A stretch of DNA of 64,000 bases from Ahrensia sp. (GCA_002698425.1 NZXU01000110.1:44809-108808); one strand, 5' to 3'. Positions 42,639-54,654 are shown, counted from the stretch's first letter. Translations and numbers: made by a program. Notes: generated from the letters alone by a model not told the origin.

Positions 42639-43340
42639 TCAGTGATGATCGAGATCGCCGCCCGCGACAAGATTATGGCCCTCCCATTCCGCCTCGGGAA
42701 TGGCGCTGCCCAGCCTGAAGGCGAAGGCGACGACATGGTCGAGGTCCGGCGTCACCGAACACTCGAAACGCAGATTGAACCAGTGGCCGCGGCTGCGAAC
42801 CGCCGCGCCCGGCGCCCTGGCGGTGCTGCCCTTCACCCGCACGTCGTCCATCGCATAGGTGACGATCATGTCGGGCGCGTAGTCGTCGCCGAGCCCTGCC
42901 ACCTGCTCCATCGCCTCGATGCTGCAAAGCTGCAGCATGCGTTCGTCGGACTGCATCATCGGCAGCGCCGCCTTGGCCTTAGCGCTACGCGGATCGGCGA
43001 GTACCGCGTCGGAGCGCAGCGTCCGCGCGACGATGAGCCCATCGGGACGCACTTCCGGCAGATCCTGCTCAGGGGCGAAGCGCGCATTGTCCGGTTCCAC
43101 CGGCGCTTCGGGGGCGAAGGCCTCGTCGAAGCGGCCTGCATCGATGATCTCGACATTGACCCGGCGTTCGGGGGCTTCTTCCGGCGCAGGCGTATGAATC
43201 AGCAGGATGGCGGCCGCGAGGATCGCCGCATGCAGCGCGATCGAGCTTGCCGCCGCCAGCCGCGGCGACCGGTCCTGCTTCGGAAACGGCGCCCGCCAGA
43301 AAGCGTCCGGCGGCGCGGGAAACAAAGCGGCGTCCGTCAT
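42639..43340 (-). CDS. DUF930-domain membrane-anchored protein
   Basis: 233 residues. One transmembrane helix at about 28-46 (ASSIALHAAILAAAILLIH), a Pro/Glu-rich periplasmic linker, and a DUF930 domain (about 118-225): RSAKAKAALPMMQSDERMLQ, QLCSIEAMEQVAGLGDDYAP and RSRGHWFNLRFECSVTPDLD. DUF930 is characteristic of Rhizobiales and has no known function. A TonB-like topology (short cytosolic tail, helix, Pro-rich linker, C-terminal domain) is apparent. Confidence 0.82.
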   Translation of the reverse strand: MTDAALFPAPPDAFWRAPFPKQDRSPRLAAASSIALHAAILAAAILLIHTPAPEEAPERRVNVEIIDAGRFDEAFAPEAPVEPDNARFAPEQDLPEVRPDGLIVARTLRSDAVLADPRSAKAKAALPMMQSDERMLQLCSIEAMEQVAGLGDDYAPDMIVTYAMDDVRVKGSTARAPGAAVRSRGHWFNLRFECSVTPDLDHVVAFAFRLGSAIPEAEWEGHNLVAGGDLDHH

Positions 43341-43448
43341 CCGATGTCCACGCCCCGTCCCGCTTTGCCGCTATCGCCCATTCAACGACGATTGGCGCGC
43401 CGATCCGGCCAAAACAAGGCCGGATCCCGGCCTGCGAAAGGAAGCGGA

Positions 43449-44117
43449 TCAGTCGATATGGGCAGAGAGAAAGGCCTGCGTCCGGCCCCAGGCGAGCTTC
43501 GCGGCTTCGGGATGGAAACTGCCGCGCGCGTCGCAGTTGAAACCGTGGCCCGCGCCTTCATAAACGAAGATCTCCACGTCTGGCCGCTTTTCCTTCACCG
43601 TGTCGACATTGCTCATCGGAATGCCATGGTCCTCGGAGCCGTAATGCAGTTGCACCGGGCATTGCGGCACTTCGTCCGCATGCGCCGCGATCTTGCCGCC
43701 ATAGAAGCCGACCGCCGCCGAAAACCCTTTCAGCCGCGTCGCCGCAAGGAAGGCGATCGAGCCGCCAAGGCAAAAGCCGACGATCCCGACCTTGCCGGCG
43801 CCGGCGAGCGCCGCGGCAGCCGCTTCCGTGTCGCGCAGAAACGCGTCCCAGTCCGGATCGGCCAGAAAGCCGCGCGCCCTCTCGACCTCCTCCGGCGAAT
43901 AGCCGGATTCGAAACCCGGCTGCACGCGGTCGAAAAGCGCCGGCGCGATGGCGACATAGCCGTCGGCGGCCAGCCGGTCGCAGATCGAAAGGATATGCGA
44001 ATTCACGCCGAAGATCTCCTGGATCACCACGACGCCGCCCTTCGGCGCGCCTTCCGGATCGGCGCGATAGGCTCCAAGCTCGAAACCATCGGATGCTGTC
44101 AGGGTGATATGCGGCAT
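43449..44117 (-). CDS. Dienelactone hydrolase family protein
   Basis: 222 residues, alpha/beta hydrolase. VVVIQEIFGVNSHILSICDR holds the QEIFG oxyanion loop, VGIVGFCLGGSIAFLAATR contains the nucleophile Cys in GFCLGG, typical of dienelactone hydrolases, and the Asp (LHYGSEDHGIP) and His (EGAGHGFNCDARGS) complete the triad. The in vivo substrate is unknown. ATG at 44117 is used, as the family begins MPHITLTASDGFELGAY. Confidence 0.9.
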   Translation of the reverse strand: MPHITLTASDGFELGAYRADPEGAPKGGVVVIQEIFGVNSHILSICDRLAADGYVAIAPALFDRVQPGFESGYSPEEVERARGFLADPDWDAFLRDTEAAAAALAGAGKVGIVGFCLGGSIAFLAATRLKGFSAAVGFYGGKIAAHADEVPQCPVQLHYGSEDHGIPMSNVDTVKEKRPDVEIFVYEGAGHGFNCDARGSFHPEAAKLAWGRTQAFLSAHID

Positions 44118-44186
44118 GGTGCATTTGCTCCTCGCGTGGTGACGTTTGCGCCGTGATAGGACATCGGCGCGGGTCACCGCAACGGC

Positions 44187-44867
44187 TCAGCGGCGGATGA
44201 CACCGTAACGCGCATAGTCCCGGTGCAGGCTTTCGAATGTCAGACACGCGCCCGCCTCCCGCGCCGCCCCCGCAAGGACCGCTTCCAGGTCTTCGCGCGG
44301 CTCGACATGGAACTTCGCCAGCCACGCGACAAGCCCCGCCCGAAACCAGCCCGGCAAGTGCTCCTGCTGGCCGAAATCGACCACATGCAGCGCGCCGCCC
44401 GGCGAAAGATGCCGCGCCGCCTCGCCGATTGCCGCGCGCCATGGCGGGATCATCGACACCGCGTAGGACAAGAATATGCGGTCGAAAGCGGCTACGCCGA
44501 ACAGCGCCTGCGGATCGAATTCCGTCGCGTCCCCCTGCGCCAGCAAGATCCGCCCGGACAAGCCGGCCCTGTCGACATTGCGGCGGGCCTGCTTCAACAT
44601 TTCCGTCGAGATATCAAAGCCGTAAAAGCGCGCCTTCGGGTAGCGCCTCGCCGCGACGATCAGATTGCGCCCGGTCCCGCAGGCCGCTTCCAGAACGGCC
44701 ATCCCCTCGCCCGCATCGAGATCGGCGATCAGCCGGTCGCGCCCGAGCAGGAAATATTTGCGGGTCGCGTCGTAGATATGACGCTGCCTGCGATAGATCG
44801 CATCCATCAGCCCGCCATGCTCGTCCGCGGACTGTAACGCTTGATCCCGCTCCATCGCCCGCGTCAT
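44187..44867 (-). CDS. btaB: Diacylglyceryl homoserine N-methyltransferase BtaB
   Basis: 226-residue class I SAM methyltransferase. MAVLEAACGTGRNLIVAARR is motif I, FYGFDISTEMLKQARRN motif II, LAQGDATEFDP and FDRIFLSYAVSMIPPWRAAI follow. By position and similarity it is BtaB, which trimethylates diacylglyceryl-homoserine to DGTS betaine lipid. The start is 3 bases after the btaA stop. Confidence 0.9.
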   Translation of the reverse strand: MTRAMERDQALQSADEHGGLMDAIYRRQRHIYDATRKYFLLGRDRLIADLDAGEGMAVLEAACGTGRNLIVAARRYPKARFYGFDISTEMLKQARRNVDRAGLSGRILLAQGDATEFDPQALFGVAAFDRIFLSYAVSMIPPWRAAIGEAARHLSPGGALHVVDFGQQEHLPGWFRAGLVAWLAKFHVEPREDLEAVLAGAAREAGACLTFESLHRDYARYGVIRR

Positions 44868-44870
44868 GTT

Positions 44871-46100
44871 CTAGCCGTCCAGCGTATAGAGATGGAAGCC
44901 GCCATAGATCGCCGAGCGGTCGGCGCGTGTCCATGCGGCGGATTTCTCCGCGTGATAGGTCCAGCGGTCGAGGATCGCCGCGTCCACCCGGCCCGGCAGG
45001 ATGGACGGAACCCCGGCCGTACGGAAGATGACGCGCGCGCCATGCGCAGCCGTCCGGGTGATCTGCGACCAGAGATCGTTGAGCTGCCGGTCGGTCATCC
45101 AGTCCTGCGCGTCGAGCAGCACGTAACCGTGTTTCGACCCCGCCGGCATTTCGCCGAGCAAGTCGGTCAGAGAGCGGTTATGGATTTGCGCGCGCCCGGC
45201 ATTGGCCTTCAGTACCTCGAAATTCTCGCGCTTCAGATAGGGCGGCATCGGCCCGTCGCCCTCCGGTTTGTAACCGCGCGCAACCGCCTGCCAGGCGAAA
45301 TAGTTCTCCGACAAAGGGAAATCGCAGAACAGCGCCCGCGTGCGCTCGCGCAGCACCGCCAGCATGTCGCCGTCGGCGGCGCCCGCCAGTTCGTCATATT
45401 GCTGCGGCGGAATGCCGAGCCCGATCAGCGAGGCGCGGTTGCGCACGATCCGCTTCACCAAAGGCTTCTCCAGCGCCGGTGCGAGGTTTTCCTCGAACCA
45501 CGCCGACTGTTCCTCGAGCGTCGTGCAGGCGAGATAGGAATTCAGGTCGACCCCCAGCAACCGCGCCAGCACATGCGCGGTGCCGATGAAGCGGCCAAGC
45601 ATGCCGGCCCGGTAGAAGCCATCCTCGAACATGTCGATGCGGCGGCCGAAAACGCCCCGGCGCTCATTCCAGTAGCCGCGCGTCGCCTCGTCACAATGCG
45701 GCGCGATGTGCCGGTCGAAGAGATCGGAATTGCCGCGCAGATTGGCGCGCCCGAACAGCCCGTAGAAGCTCGCGTGATCCGGCAGGTATTGCGCCGCCTT
45801 GAGCTTCATGCGGTTGAGCGCCACATGCGCCGGCGACAGGTCCACCGCGGTAATCGAGGCCGGTCCCCGTGTCAGGTAACTCGCCAGATTGCAGCCGCCC
45901 GATGCGATGCAGACAAGATGCGTGTCCGGCGTGATATCCAGCGCCGCCATGTCCACCTCCGGATCTTCCCAGATCTGCGGATAGACCAGCCCGTTGAAGG
46001 CCCTCGAAAAGACCCGTTCGAGGAAACCTGTCTTCGACAGGGCTGCATTCTGGTGAACCGCAGCGCCGAGCTGCTCTTGGACTGTCAGCGTATCGCTCAT
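44871..46100 (-). CDS. btaA: SAM:diacylglycerol 3-amino-3-carboxypropyltransferase BtaA
   Basis: 409 residues of the DUF3419/BtaA type. Signatures: FNGLVYPQIWEDPEVDMAAL, HLVCIASGGCNLASYLTRGP (SAM pocket), ITAVDLSPAHVALNRMKLKA, SYLACTTLEEQSAWFEENLA and YVLLDAQDWMTDRQLNDLWS. It moves the aminocarboxypropyl group of SAM to diacylglycerol, the first step of DGTS synthesis. It lies 31 bases after plcP, upstream of btaB, making plcP-btaA-btaB a lipid-remodelling operon. Confidence 0.93.
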   Translation of the reverse strand: MSDTLTVQEQLGAAVHQNAALSKTGFLERVFSRAFNGLVYPQIWEDPEVDMAALDITPDTHLVCIASGGCNLASYLTRGPASITAVDLSPAHVALNRMKLKAAQYLPDHASFYGLFGRANLRGNSDLFDRHIAPHCDEATRGYWNERRGVFGRRIDMFEDGFYRAGMLGRFIGTAHVLARLLGVDLNSYLACTTLEEQSAWFEENLAPALEKPLVKRIVRNRASLIGLGIPPQQYDELAGAADGDMLAVLRERTRALFCDFPLSENYFAWQAVARGYKPEGDGPMPPYLKRENFEVLKANAGRAQIHNRSLTDLLGEMPAGSKHGYVLLDAQDWMTDRQLNDLWSQITRTAAHGARVIFRTAGVPSILPGRVDAAILDRWTYHAEKSAAWTRADRSAIYGGFHLYTLDG

Positions 46101-46131
46101 GGGCGGCGGGTGTCTTTCCTTGTCTGGCGGC

Positions 46132-46950
46132 TCAGGCCGCCGTCTTCTGTTCTTTCGAATTGGATGCGGCGGGCTTCGGCAGGGCCGGCAGGCGCCGCGC
46201 CGCGCGCTCGCGCGTGACCGCCGACCAGTCGATCAGCCTGAGCGTGCCGTCGAAATCCTCAGTAATCGCCGTGCAGCTCTCCACCCAGTCGCCTGTATTG
46301 ACGTACTGGATGCCGTTCATCATCTCGAGCGCCGCATGGTGGATATGGCCGCAGACGACGCCGTCGACGCCGGCCTTCGCCGCTTCCGCGACCAGGATCG
46401 ATTCATAGGCGCCGATGAAATTGACCGCCTGTTTGACCCTGAGTTTCGCCCATTTCGACAGCGACCAGTACTGCCCGCCCCAAAGCCGCCGCACCCGGTT
46501 GAACCAGAAATTCACCGCCAACGCGACCGTGTAGGCGACGTCGCCGACATGGGCGAGCCACTTCGCGTTGACCACCACCATGTCGAACTGGTCGCCATGG
46601 ATGACCAGCAGCCTGCGGCCGTCAGCCGTTTCATGGATATCGCGGTTGCGCACCTCGATCCCGCCGAAATGCGTACCGAGATAATGCCGCATGACCTCGT
46701 CGTGATTGCCCGGCACATAGATGATCTCGGTGCCCTTGCGCGCCTTGCGCAGCAATTTCTGCACCACGTCATTATGCGATTGCGGCCAGTACCAGCCGCG
46801 CTTCAGCCGCCAGCCGTCGAAGATATCGCCGACGAGATAGATCCGCTCGGCGTCGTGTTCGCGCAGGAAGTCGAGCAGCATGTCCGCCCGGCTACCTCGC
46901 GTCCCCAGATGGATATCAGAGAGGAAAATCGTGCGGATTTTCTTTTCCAT
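46132..46950 (-). CDS. plcP: PlcP-type metallophosphoesterase (phospholipid remodelling; LpxH-like)
   Basis: 272 residues with the calcineurin-like motifs TIFLSDIHLGTRGSRAD, VGDIFDGWRLKRGW, VPGNHDEVMRHYL, LVIHGDQFDMVV and VVCGHIHHAAL. LpxH-like UDP-diacylglucosamine hydrolases look similar, but in Sinorhizobium and marine bacteria the form next to agt or btaAB is PlcP, a phospholipase C that yields diacylglycerol from phosphatidylcholine under phosphate stress. Placement before btaA and a Pho-box-like site upstream support PlcP. The amphipathic RVRRLWGGQYWSLSKWAKLR may bind membrane. Confidence 0.88.
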   Translation of the reverse strand: MEKKIRTIFLSDIHLGTRGSRADMLLDFLREHDAERIYLVGDIFDGWRLKRGWYWPQSHNDVVQKLLRKARKGTEIIYVPGNHDEVMRHYLGTHFGGIEVRNRDIHETADGRRLLVIHGDQFDMVVVNAKWLAHVGDVAYTVALAVNFWFNRVRRLWGGQYWSLSKWAKLRVKQAVNFIGAYESILVAEAAKAGVDGVVCGHIHHAALEMMNGIQYVNTGDWVESCTAITEDFDGTLRLIDWSAVTRERAARRLPALPKPAASNSKEQKTAA

Positions 46951-47000
46951 GTCCGGCCCGTCGCTGCCTGCGTCCCATGACAGCCCAATTCCAGAGTCGC

Positions 47001-47017
47001 GTGACAGCCATATGACG
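47001..47017 (-). promoter_or_regulatory. Pho-box-like site between plcP-btaAB and ppk2
   Basis: Minus strand CGTCATATGGCTGTCAC: two (C/T)GTCA repeats with an 11-base period, matching the Pho box pattern CTGTCATA-T-CTGTCAC. A further TGTCA half site is at 46978-46982. It lies about 50 bases upstream of plcP and 84 bases before ppk2 on the other side, so PhoB could act on both. Confidence 0.7.
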
Positions 47018-47100
47018 AAAGGCCGCCGGGCTTGACCTGCCTCAAGGTAATTCGCTCGCAGGCGTGCGATAATGTTTCGTTCATTATCGAGAGGGAAAAG

Positions 47101-48171
47101 ATGCAGGAAGAGATGACGGCGAACGCGAATGGAAAACCCGATGGCGCGGCGCAGAAGCCGGTCGCCCAGCCGGAAGTCGTGGCCATGTCGGAGGCGCCCG
47201 CCGATCCGGTGCTAGAGCAGGTTCCGGGCGACGCAGAAAGGCCCGTTTCCGCCAGTGTTGGCAGGCAGTTGCATGAACTGGCGGAGATGCGCCACGATCC
47301 CGAAGCGATCCGCCACGCCTTCGAGACCGGGGAATATCCCTACAAGACGAGGATGCCCCGAAAGGCCTATGAGGAGCACAAGGCGCAGCTTCAGGTCGAG
47401 CTTCTCAAGGTTCAGGACTGGGTGAAGAACACCGGCCAGAAGGTCGTCATCCTGTTCGAGGGCCGCGACGGCGCCGGCAAGGGCGGCACCATCAAGCGTT
47501 TCATGGAGCATCTCAATCCGCGCGGCGCACGCGTCGTCGCTCTGGAAAAACCGTCCGAACGCGAATCCTCCCAATGGTATTTCCAGCGCTACATCGAACA
47601 TCTGCCATCGGCCGGCGAAATCGTCCTTTTCGACCGCTCCTGGTACAATCGTGCCGGCGTTGAGCGCGTCATGGGCTTCTGCTCGCCGACCGACTATCTG
47701 GAATTCATGCGCGAGGCGCCCGAGATCGAGCGCATGCTGGTGCGCTCCGGCGTCCGCCTGTTCAAATACTGGTTCTCCGTGACCCAGGAAGAACAGGCCC
47801 GCCGCTTCAAGGCGCGCGAGAAAGAACCGCTGAAACAGTGGAAGCTGTCGCCGATCGACCGGCTTTCGCTGTCCAAGTGGGACGACTACACCGAGGCGAA
47901 GGAAGCGATGTTTTTCTACACCGACACCGCCGACGCGCCCTGGACCATCGTCAAGTCGGACGACAAGAAACGCGCCCGCCTCAACTGCATGCAGCATTTC
48001 CTGTCGTCACTGCCTTACCCGGAGAGGAACAAGCGCGTCGTTCACGGCCCGGATCCGCTGATCGTCGGCCATTCCAGCCAGGTGATCGGCAATGCCGACC
48101 ACATCCTCGGATCGACGCTGCATCCTGACATGAAGCGCTCCGGCAACGGCAAGGTCGAGGCGAGCATGTGA
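47101..48171 (+). CDS. ppk2: Polyphosphate kinase 2 (PPK2)
   Basis: 356 residues. After a 60-residue Ala/Pro-rich head, the PPK2 core runs from about 90: VVILFEGRDGAGKGGTIKRF (Walker A), FDRSWYNRAGVERVMGF (Walker B and lid), QARRFKAREKEPLKQWKLSP and the C-terminal TDTADAPWTIVKSDDKKRAR. It transfers phosphate between polyphosphate and nucleotides. GAGAGGG precedes the ATG at 47101. Divergent from plcP over the Pho box, pointing to a role in phosphate stress. Confidence 0.93.
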   Translation: MQEEMTANANGKPDGAAQKPVAQPEVVAMSEAPADPVLEQVPGDAERPVSASVGRQLHELAEMRHDPEAIRHAFETGEYPYKTRMPRKAYEEHKAQLQVELLKVQDWVKNTGQKVVILFEGRDGAGKGGTIKRFMEHLNPRGARVVALEKPSERESSQWYFQRYIEHLPSAGEIVLFDRSWYNRAGVERVMGFCSPTDYLEFMREAPEIERMLVRSGVRLFKYWFSVTQEEQARRFKAREKEPLKQWKLSPIDRLSLSKWDDYTEAKEAMFFYTDTADAPWTIVKSDDKKRARLNCMQHFLSSLPYPERNKRVVHGPDPLIVGHSSQVIGNADHILGSTLHPDMKRSGNGKVEASM

Positions 48172-48286
48172 TTGCTCGCGCCTGGATCGCGAGATCGCCG
48201 GTCTCCGCATCCGCTTCGAGCGAGCAGGCGCGAACATGTCGACCTGCATTTCGGCGGCCATTGCGGCGCGCTCCACCCCGGCCCGC

Positions 48287-49609
48287 CTACCGGCAGCCCA
48301 GGCGCTTCTCCTCCGCCGCGAGACGCGCGACCTCGCTGCGTTCGAAGCCTGTCAGGGGCGCGTTGTCCACGGTGACCCCCGGCCGGCAATTGCCGGGCGG
48401 GAACGCCGCCTGGCCGCGGGCGCTCTGGAAGCAGTACCCGTATTTGGCGAAATAGGCGTTGCGCTCGTACCAGAGCTGATCGCAACTCTTCCCGGCGGGC
48501 GCGGCGACCGGCGGCGGTTGCGTCGCCTGCGCAGCCCCGACGAAGCGAATCCAGTTGGAATGCGCCCAGCCGACGAGCCCGGTTTCGGTGCGCACATTGA
48601 ACCAGACGCCCTCCTGGCCGAGCACCGCCAGCCGCGTACCCTCGCCCATCGTCGCGATCCGGCGCGCCCCGGACGTGTAGCCCTCGCGAAGCGCCAGGAA
48701 CCCGTCGCCATTCGGATCGAGGCCGGACACGACATGGGTAAATTGCGGTTGCCGAGGCGTGTTCACCGTTTCCGTGCGCGGCGCGGACGCGGGCGGTGCC
48801 GAGGCGACCACGCTGCCGCCGTCCTTGCGGTTGAGCGGCACCGCCGCCCGCCCGCCGGGGAGCGACAGGAACACCTGGTCGATCATGGAGGAATTCTCCC
48901 ACGGCACCTGCTGGCCGCCCGTCGCATCCACCACCTCGGCGCGGACCTTGCGCATCAGTTCGTGCAGATCATCGCCCGCGCCGCCGATATGCTTCAGCAG
49001 CGACGCGGTGAACGGACTGTTCCTGCCGGCGCCGTCGAGCGCGACATTTCCCGGTTGCGTCGAAAAGGCGATATAGGAGCCGACACCGGCATCGACGCGC
49101 GCCAGGCCGCGGGTGGTTCCGCCGACCGCGCGGCTGATCATCCGTGCCTGGAACGGGTTGTTGCGGCAGGCGTCGAGGATGATGATGTTGCGCTCGGCGC
49201 GCAGTTCCATCTCCCGCAGGATCGACTGCAGGCTGACCGAAGCCTGTTTGAGAGCCTCCGCGTCGTCGCCGGCGGCGTCGACAGGAATGACGAAATTTTC
49301 GGCCCCGATCTGGATGCCGTGCCCGGAGAAATAGAACAGCGCGACATCGTCGGATGCGAGCTTTCTTGTCACCGCGGCGGTCAGCGACAGCGTCTGGGCC
49401 CGCGTCAGGTCGTAGCCGTCATGCACCTCGAAACCGAGATCGCGCAGCGCCCCGGCGACATCGCGTGCATCCTGGGCCGCGTTCGGCAGGAACGGCACCT
49501 GAGCGTAGCTTGAATTGCCGATGACCAGCGCGATCCGGTTGGCCGACGAAGCCGCGCCGGCCGATATGGCCAGCATCAGCATGCCAACGATGAGCACGAC
49601 CCGATACAT
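48287..49609 (-). CDS. Secreted caspase-like (peptidase C14) protein with SH3 and YARHG domains
   Basis: 440 residues. Signal peptide (MYRVVLIVGMLMLAISAGAA, cleavage after ASS), then a caspase-fold domain (about 24-250) with the dyad His in VALFYFSGHGIQIGAENF and Cys in NIIILDACRNNPF. After a Pro-rich linker comes an SH3b-like domain (about 300-360, TRLAVLGQEGVWFNVRTETG), and the C-terminus is a YARHG-type repeat (CDQLWYERNAYFAKYGYCFQ). Bacterial orthocaspases of this kind are exported, with unknown targets. ATG at 49609. Confidence 0.88.
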   Translation of the reverse strand: MYRVVLIVGMLMLAISAGAASSANRIALVIGNSSYAQVPFLPNAAQDARDVAGALRDLGFEVHDGYDLTRAQTLSLTAAVTRKLASDDVALFYFSGHGIQIGAENFVIPVDAAGDDAEALKQASVSLQSILREMELRAERNIIILDACRNNPFQARMISRAVGGTTRGLARVDAGVGSYIAFSTQPGNVALDGAGRNSPFTASLLKHIGGAGDDLHELMRKVRAEVVDATGGQQVPWENSSMIDQVFLSLPGGRAAVPLNRKDGGSVVASAPPASAPRTETVNTPRQPQFTHVVSGLDPNGDGFLALREGYTSGARRIATMGEGTRLAVLGQEGVWFNVRTETGLVGWAHSNWIRFVGAAQATQPPPVAAPAGKSCDQLWYERNAYFAKYGYCFQSARGQAAFPPGNCRPGVTVDNAPLTGFERSEVARLAAEEKRLGCR

Positions 49610-49807
49610 CCAGACGCAAAGGCCCGAACCGGGCCCTACCCTTCCCCACTTGACGCAGGATTGCACGGGATCGCCGCGCGATCAACGTTGCAGCGCGATG
49701 CGGCTCGCCGGATTGACATGGCTCATTGTGCGCTGCCACAAACAGCGTATTCAGTCGCACCGATGTCAATTCGCAGGCCGTCCGCCCGGCCGGACGGATG
49801 GAGCTCG

Positions 49808-52528
<2,721 letters not shown>

Positions 52529-52585
52529 AGTCGGCGGCACCCGCTTCGCCGAACGTGATGCGGTAAAACCGTCCATCGACCTCCC

Positions 52586-53365
52586 CTAAGGCATCAACTG
52601 GCCGCCATTCACCTCAAGAACCTGTCCGATCATGTAACCGGACAGCATCCCGGAGGCGAGGAACAGATAGGCGCCGACGCAATCCTCGGCGACCCCGTGC
52701 CGGCCCTGCGGGATCATGGCCAGCATCGCGTCCAGCTGCTCCTGCTTCGTGTAGCGTTCCTGGAACGGCGTCAGGATGACACCGGGCGCCACCGCGTTGA
52801 CGCGGATATTGTAGGCGATCAGTTCCTTGGCCATGCCGCGCGTGACATTGGAGACGAACGCCTTCGACGAACCGTAGAGCCCGGCCCCGCCGCTGGCGCC
52901 GTTGCGTCCCGCGATTGACGATGTGTTGACGATAAAGCCGCCCTTTTCCTTCATGTGGGGAATTGCGGCCCGTGTCGCCGCCACGACCGAGCGCGCATTG
53001 AGATCCATGATCGCATCATAATCCGCGTCGGTCGCATCCTCGTATTTGACGCGCTTGACCATGGCGCCGGCATTGTTGATCAGCCCGTCGAGCCCGCCGA
53101 GAATATCGGCGGCCTCCTCGACGGCGCGGCGCACCTCGCCGGAGTCCGAGAAATCGGCCTTGACCAGCGCGGCGTGCCCGCCTGCATTTTCGATGTCCGT
53201 CTCCACCGCCTTCGCGGCGTCCGCGCTCGAATTGTAATGGATGGCGACACGTGCGCCCTGCGCGGCGAAGGCCTTCGCGCATGCCGCGCCGATCCCGGTC
53301 GAAGCCCCTGTGATCAGAACTTTGCGGCCGTTCAGGTCCGGTATTTTCAGGCTCGTGAAGTCCAT
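52586..53365 (-). CDS. Short-chain dehydrogenase/reductase (FabG-like SDR)
   Basis: 259 residues. VLITGASTGIGAACAKAF (cofactor motif), GLINNAGAMVKR, IVNTSSIAGR and LYGSSKAFVSNVTRGMAKEL (YxxxK) and a C-terminal SGYMIGQVLEVNGGQLMP are the classical SDR elements; the -NGGQ- end is like 3-oxoacyl reductases and glucose dehydrogenases. It is monocistronic between the ATPase gene and the divergent cysK; substrate unknown. Confidence 0.9.
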   Translation of the reverse strand: MDFTSLKIPDLNGRKVLITGASTGIGAACAKAFAAQGARVAIHYNSSADAAKAVETDIENAGGHAALVKADFSDSGEVRRAVEEAADILGGLDGLINNAGAMVKRVKYEDATDADYDAIMDLNARSVVAATRAAIPHMKEKGGFIVNTSSIAGRNGASGGAGLYGSSKAFVSNVTRGMAKELIAYNIRVNAVAPGVILTPFQERYTKQEQLDAMLAMIPQGRHGVAEDCVGAYLFLASGMLSGYMIGQVLEVNGGQLMP

Positions 53366-53536
53366 CGCGCGCTCCTCAGGAAAGTTTCTCGTGCGAATAT
53401 GAGGGACGGACAGGCGCGTTGCCGCGACAGGCCGCCACCGGCGAACACATACCGGAACGGGAATTCATGTGGAACCGCTTTGTCTGTTAGGGTGCGGCTG
53501 TTTGACCCCACAGATCCGCAGGGAGGCGGCTCGCCC

Positions 53537-54613
53537 ATGTCCGAAACGCTCAGAACCACCAGTGGCCGCGGCCGGCTTTTCGCCAATGTGCTCGACACGA
53601 TCGGCGACACGCCGGTCATCCGCATCAACAATCTCGCGCCCGACAACGTCACGATCTACGTGAAGGCCGAGGCCTTCAATCCCGGCGCTTCCGTCAAGGA
53701 CAGGCTCGCCGTCAACATCATCGAGGCGGCGGAGCGCGAGGGCAAGCTCAAGCCGGGCCAGACCGTCGTCGAGGCGACCTCGGGCAACACCGGTATCGGC
53801 CTCGCCATGGTCTGCGCCGCCAAGGGCTATCCGCTCGTCATCACCATGGCCGACAGTTTCTCCGTCGAGCGGCGCCGGTTGATGCGCATGCTCGGCGCGA
53901 AGGTCGTCCTGACGCCCCGCGCCCAGAAAGGCCTCGGCATGTACAAGAAGGCCGTCGAACTGGCCGAGAAGCATGGCTGGTTCCTCGCCCACCAGTTCGA
54001 GACGCCGGCCAATGCCGACATCCATGAATCGACGACCGCGCGGGAAATCCTCGGCGATTTTGCCGGCGAGAAACTCGACTATTTCGTCTCCGGCTACGGC
54101 ACGGGCGGCACGGTCACCGGCGTCGGCCGCGTGCTGCGCAAGGAACGCCCCGAGACGAAGATCATCCTGACGGAACCCGCCAACGCCGCGCTCGTCGGCA
54201 GCGGCGCCGCGCAAGAACGCGGATCGGACGGCGCGCCGGCGGCCAGCCACCCCGCCTTCGAGCCGCATCCGATCCAGGGCTGGACGCCGGACTTCATCCC
54301 GCTCGTCCTGCAGGAAGCGCTCGACAAGAAATTCTATGACGAGCTGATCCCGATCCCCGGACCGGAAGGCATCGCCTGGGCGAAGAAACTCGCCCAGAAG
54401 GAAGGCATCTTCACCGGCATTTCCGGCGGCTCCACCTTCGCCGTCTCGATGAAGATCGCCGAAAAGGCCGCCCCCGGCTCGGTCATCCTGTGCATGTTGC
54501 CGGACACCGGCGAACGCTATCTCTCGACGCCGCTCTTCGAGGGCATCCCGGAGGACATGGACGACGAAGAACGCGAGATCATGATGTCGACCCCGGGCTT
54601 CCACATGGAATGA
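53537..54613 (+). CDS. cysK: Cysteine synthase A (O-acetylserine sulfhydrylase)
   Basis: 358 residues, about 40 more than typical CysK. FNPGASVKDRLAVNII contains the PLP lysine, VVEATSGNTGIGLAMVCAAK the phosphate loop, VSGYGTGGTVTGVGRVLRKE the glycine-rich loop and GEGISGGS-like GIFTGISGGSTFAVSM the active-site serine region. An insertion (GSDGAPAASHPAFEPHPIQG) near residue 235 and a longer N-terminus explain the length, as in the rhizobial long CysK subgroup. Makes cysteine from O-acetylserine and sulfide. GGAGG precedes the ATG by 11-15 bases. Confidence 0.9.
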   Translation: MSETLRTTSGRGRLFANVLDTIGDTPVIRINNLAPDNVTIYVKAEAFNPGASVKDRLAVNIIEAAEREGKLKPGQTVVEATSGNTGIGLAMVCAAKGYPLVITMADSFSVERRRLMRMLGAKVVLTPRAQKGLGMYKKAVELAEKHGWFLAHQFETPANADIHESTTAREILGDFAGEKLDYFVSGYGTGGTVTGVGRVLRKERPETKIILTEPANAALVGSGAAQERGSDGAPAASHPAFEPHPIQGWTPDFIPLVLQEALDKKFYDELIPIPGPEGIAWAKKLAQKEGIFTGISGGSTFAVSMKIAEKAAPGSVILCMLPDTGERYLSTPLFEGIPEDMDDEEREIMMSTPGFHME

Positions 54614-54654
54614 GGCAGGGCGCGGCCGCCCTGTCCGGACGGCCGCCGCTTCCC

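Noticed and set aside
53467..53490. Seven-residue ORF MWNRFVC before cysK as a cysteine-sensing leader peptide
   Set aside because: It overlaps the likely -10 region (TAGGGT at 53488), so it would probably not be in the transcript, and has no ribosome binding site.
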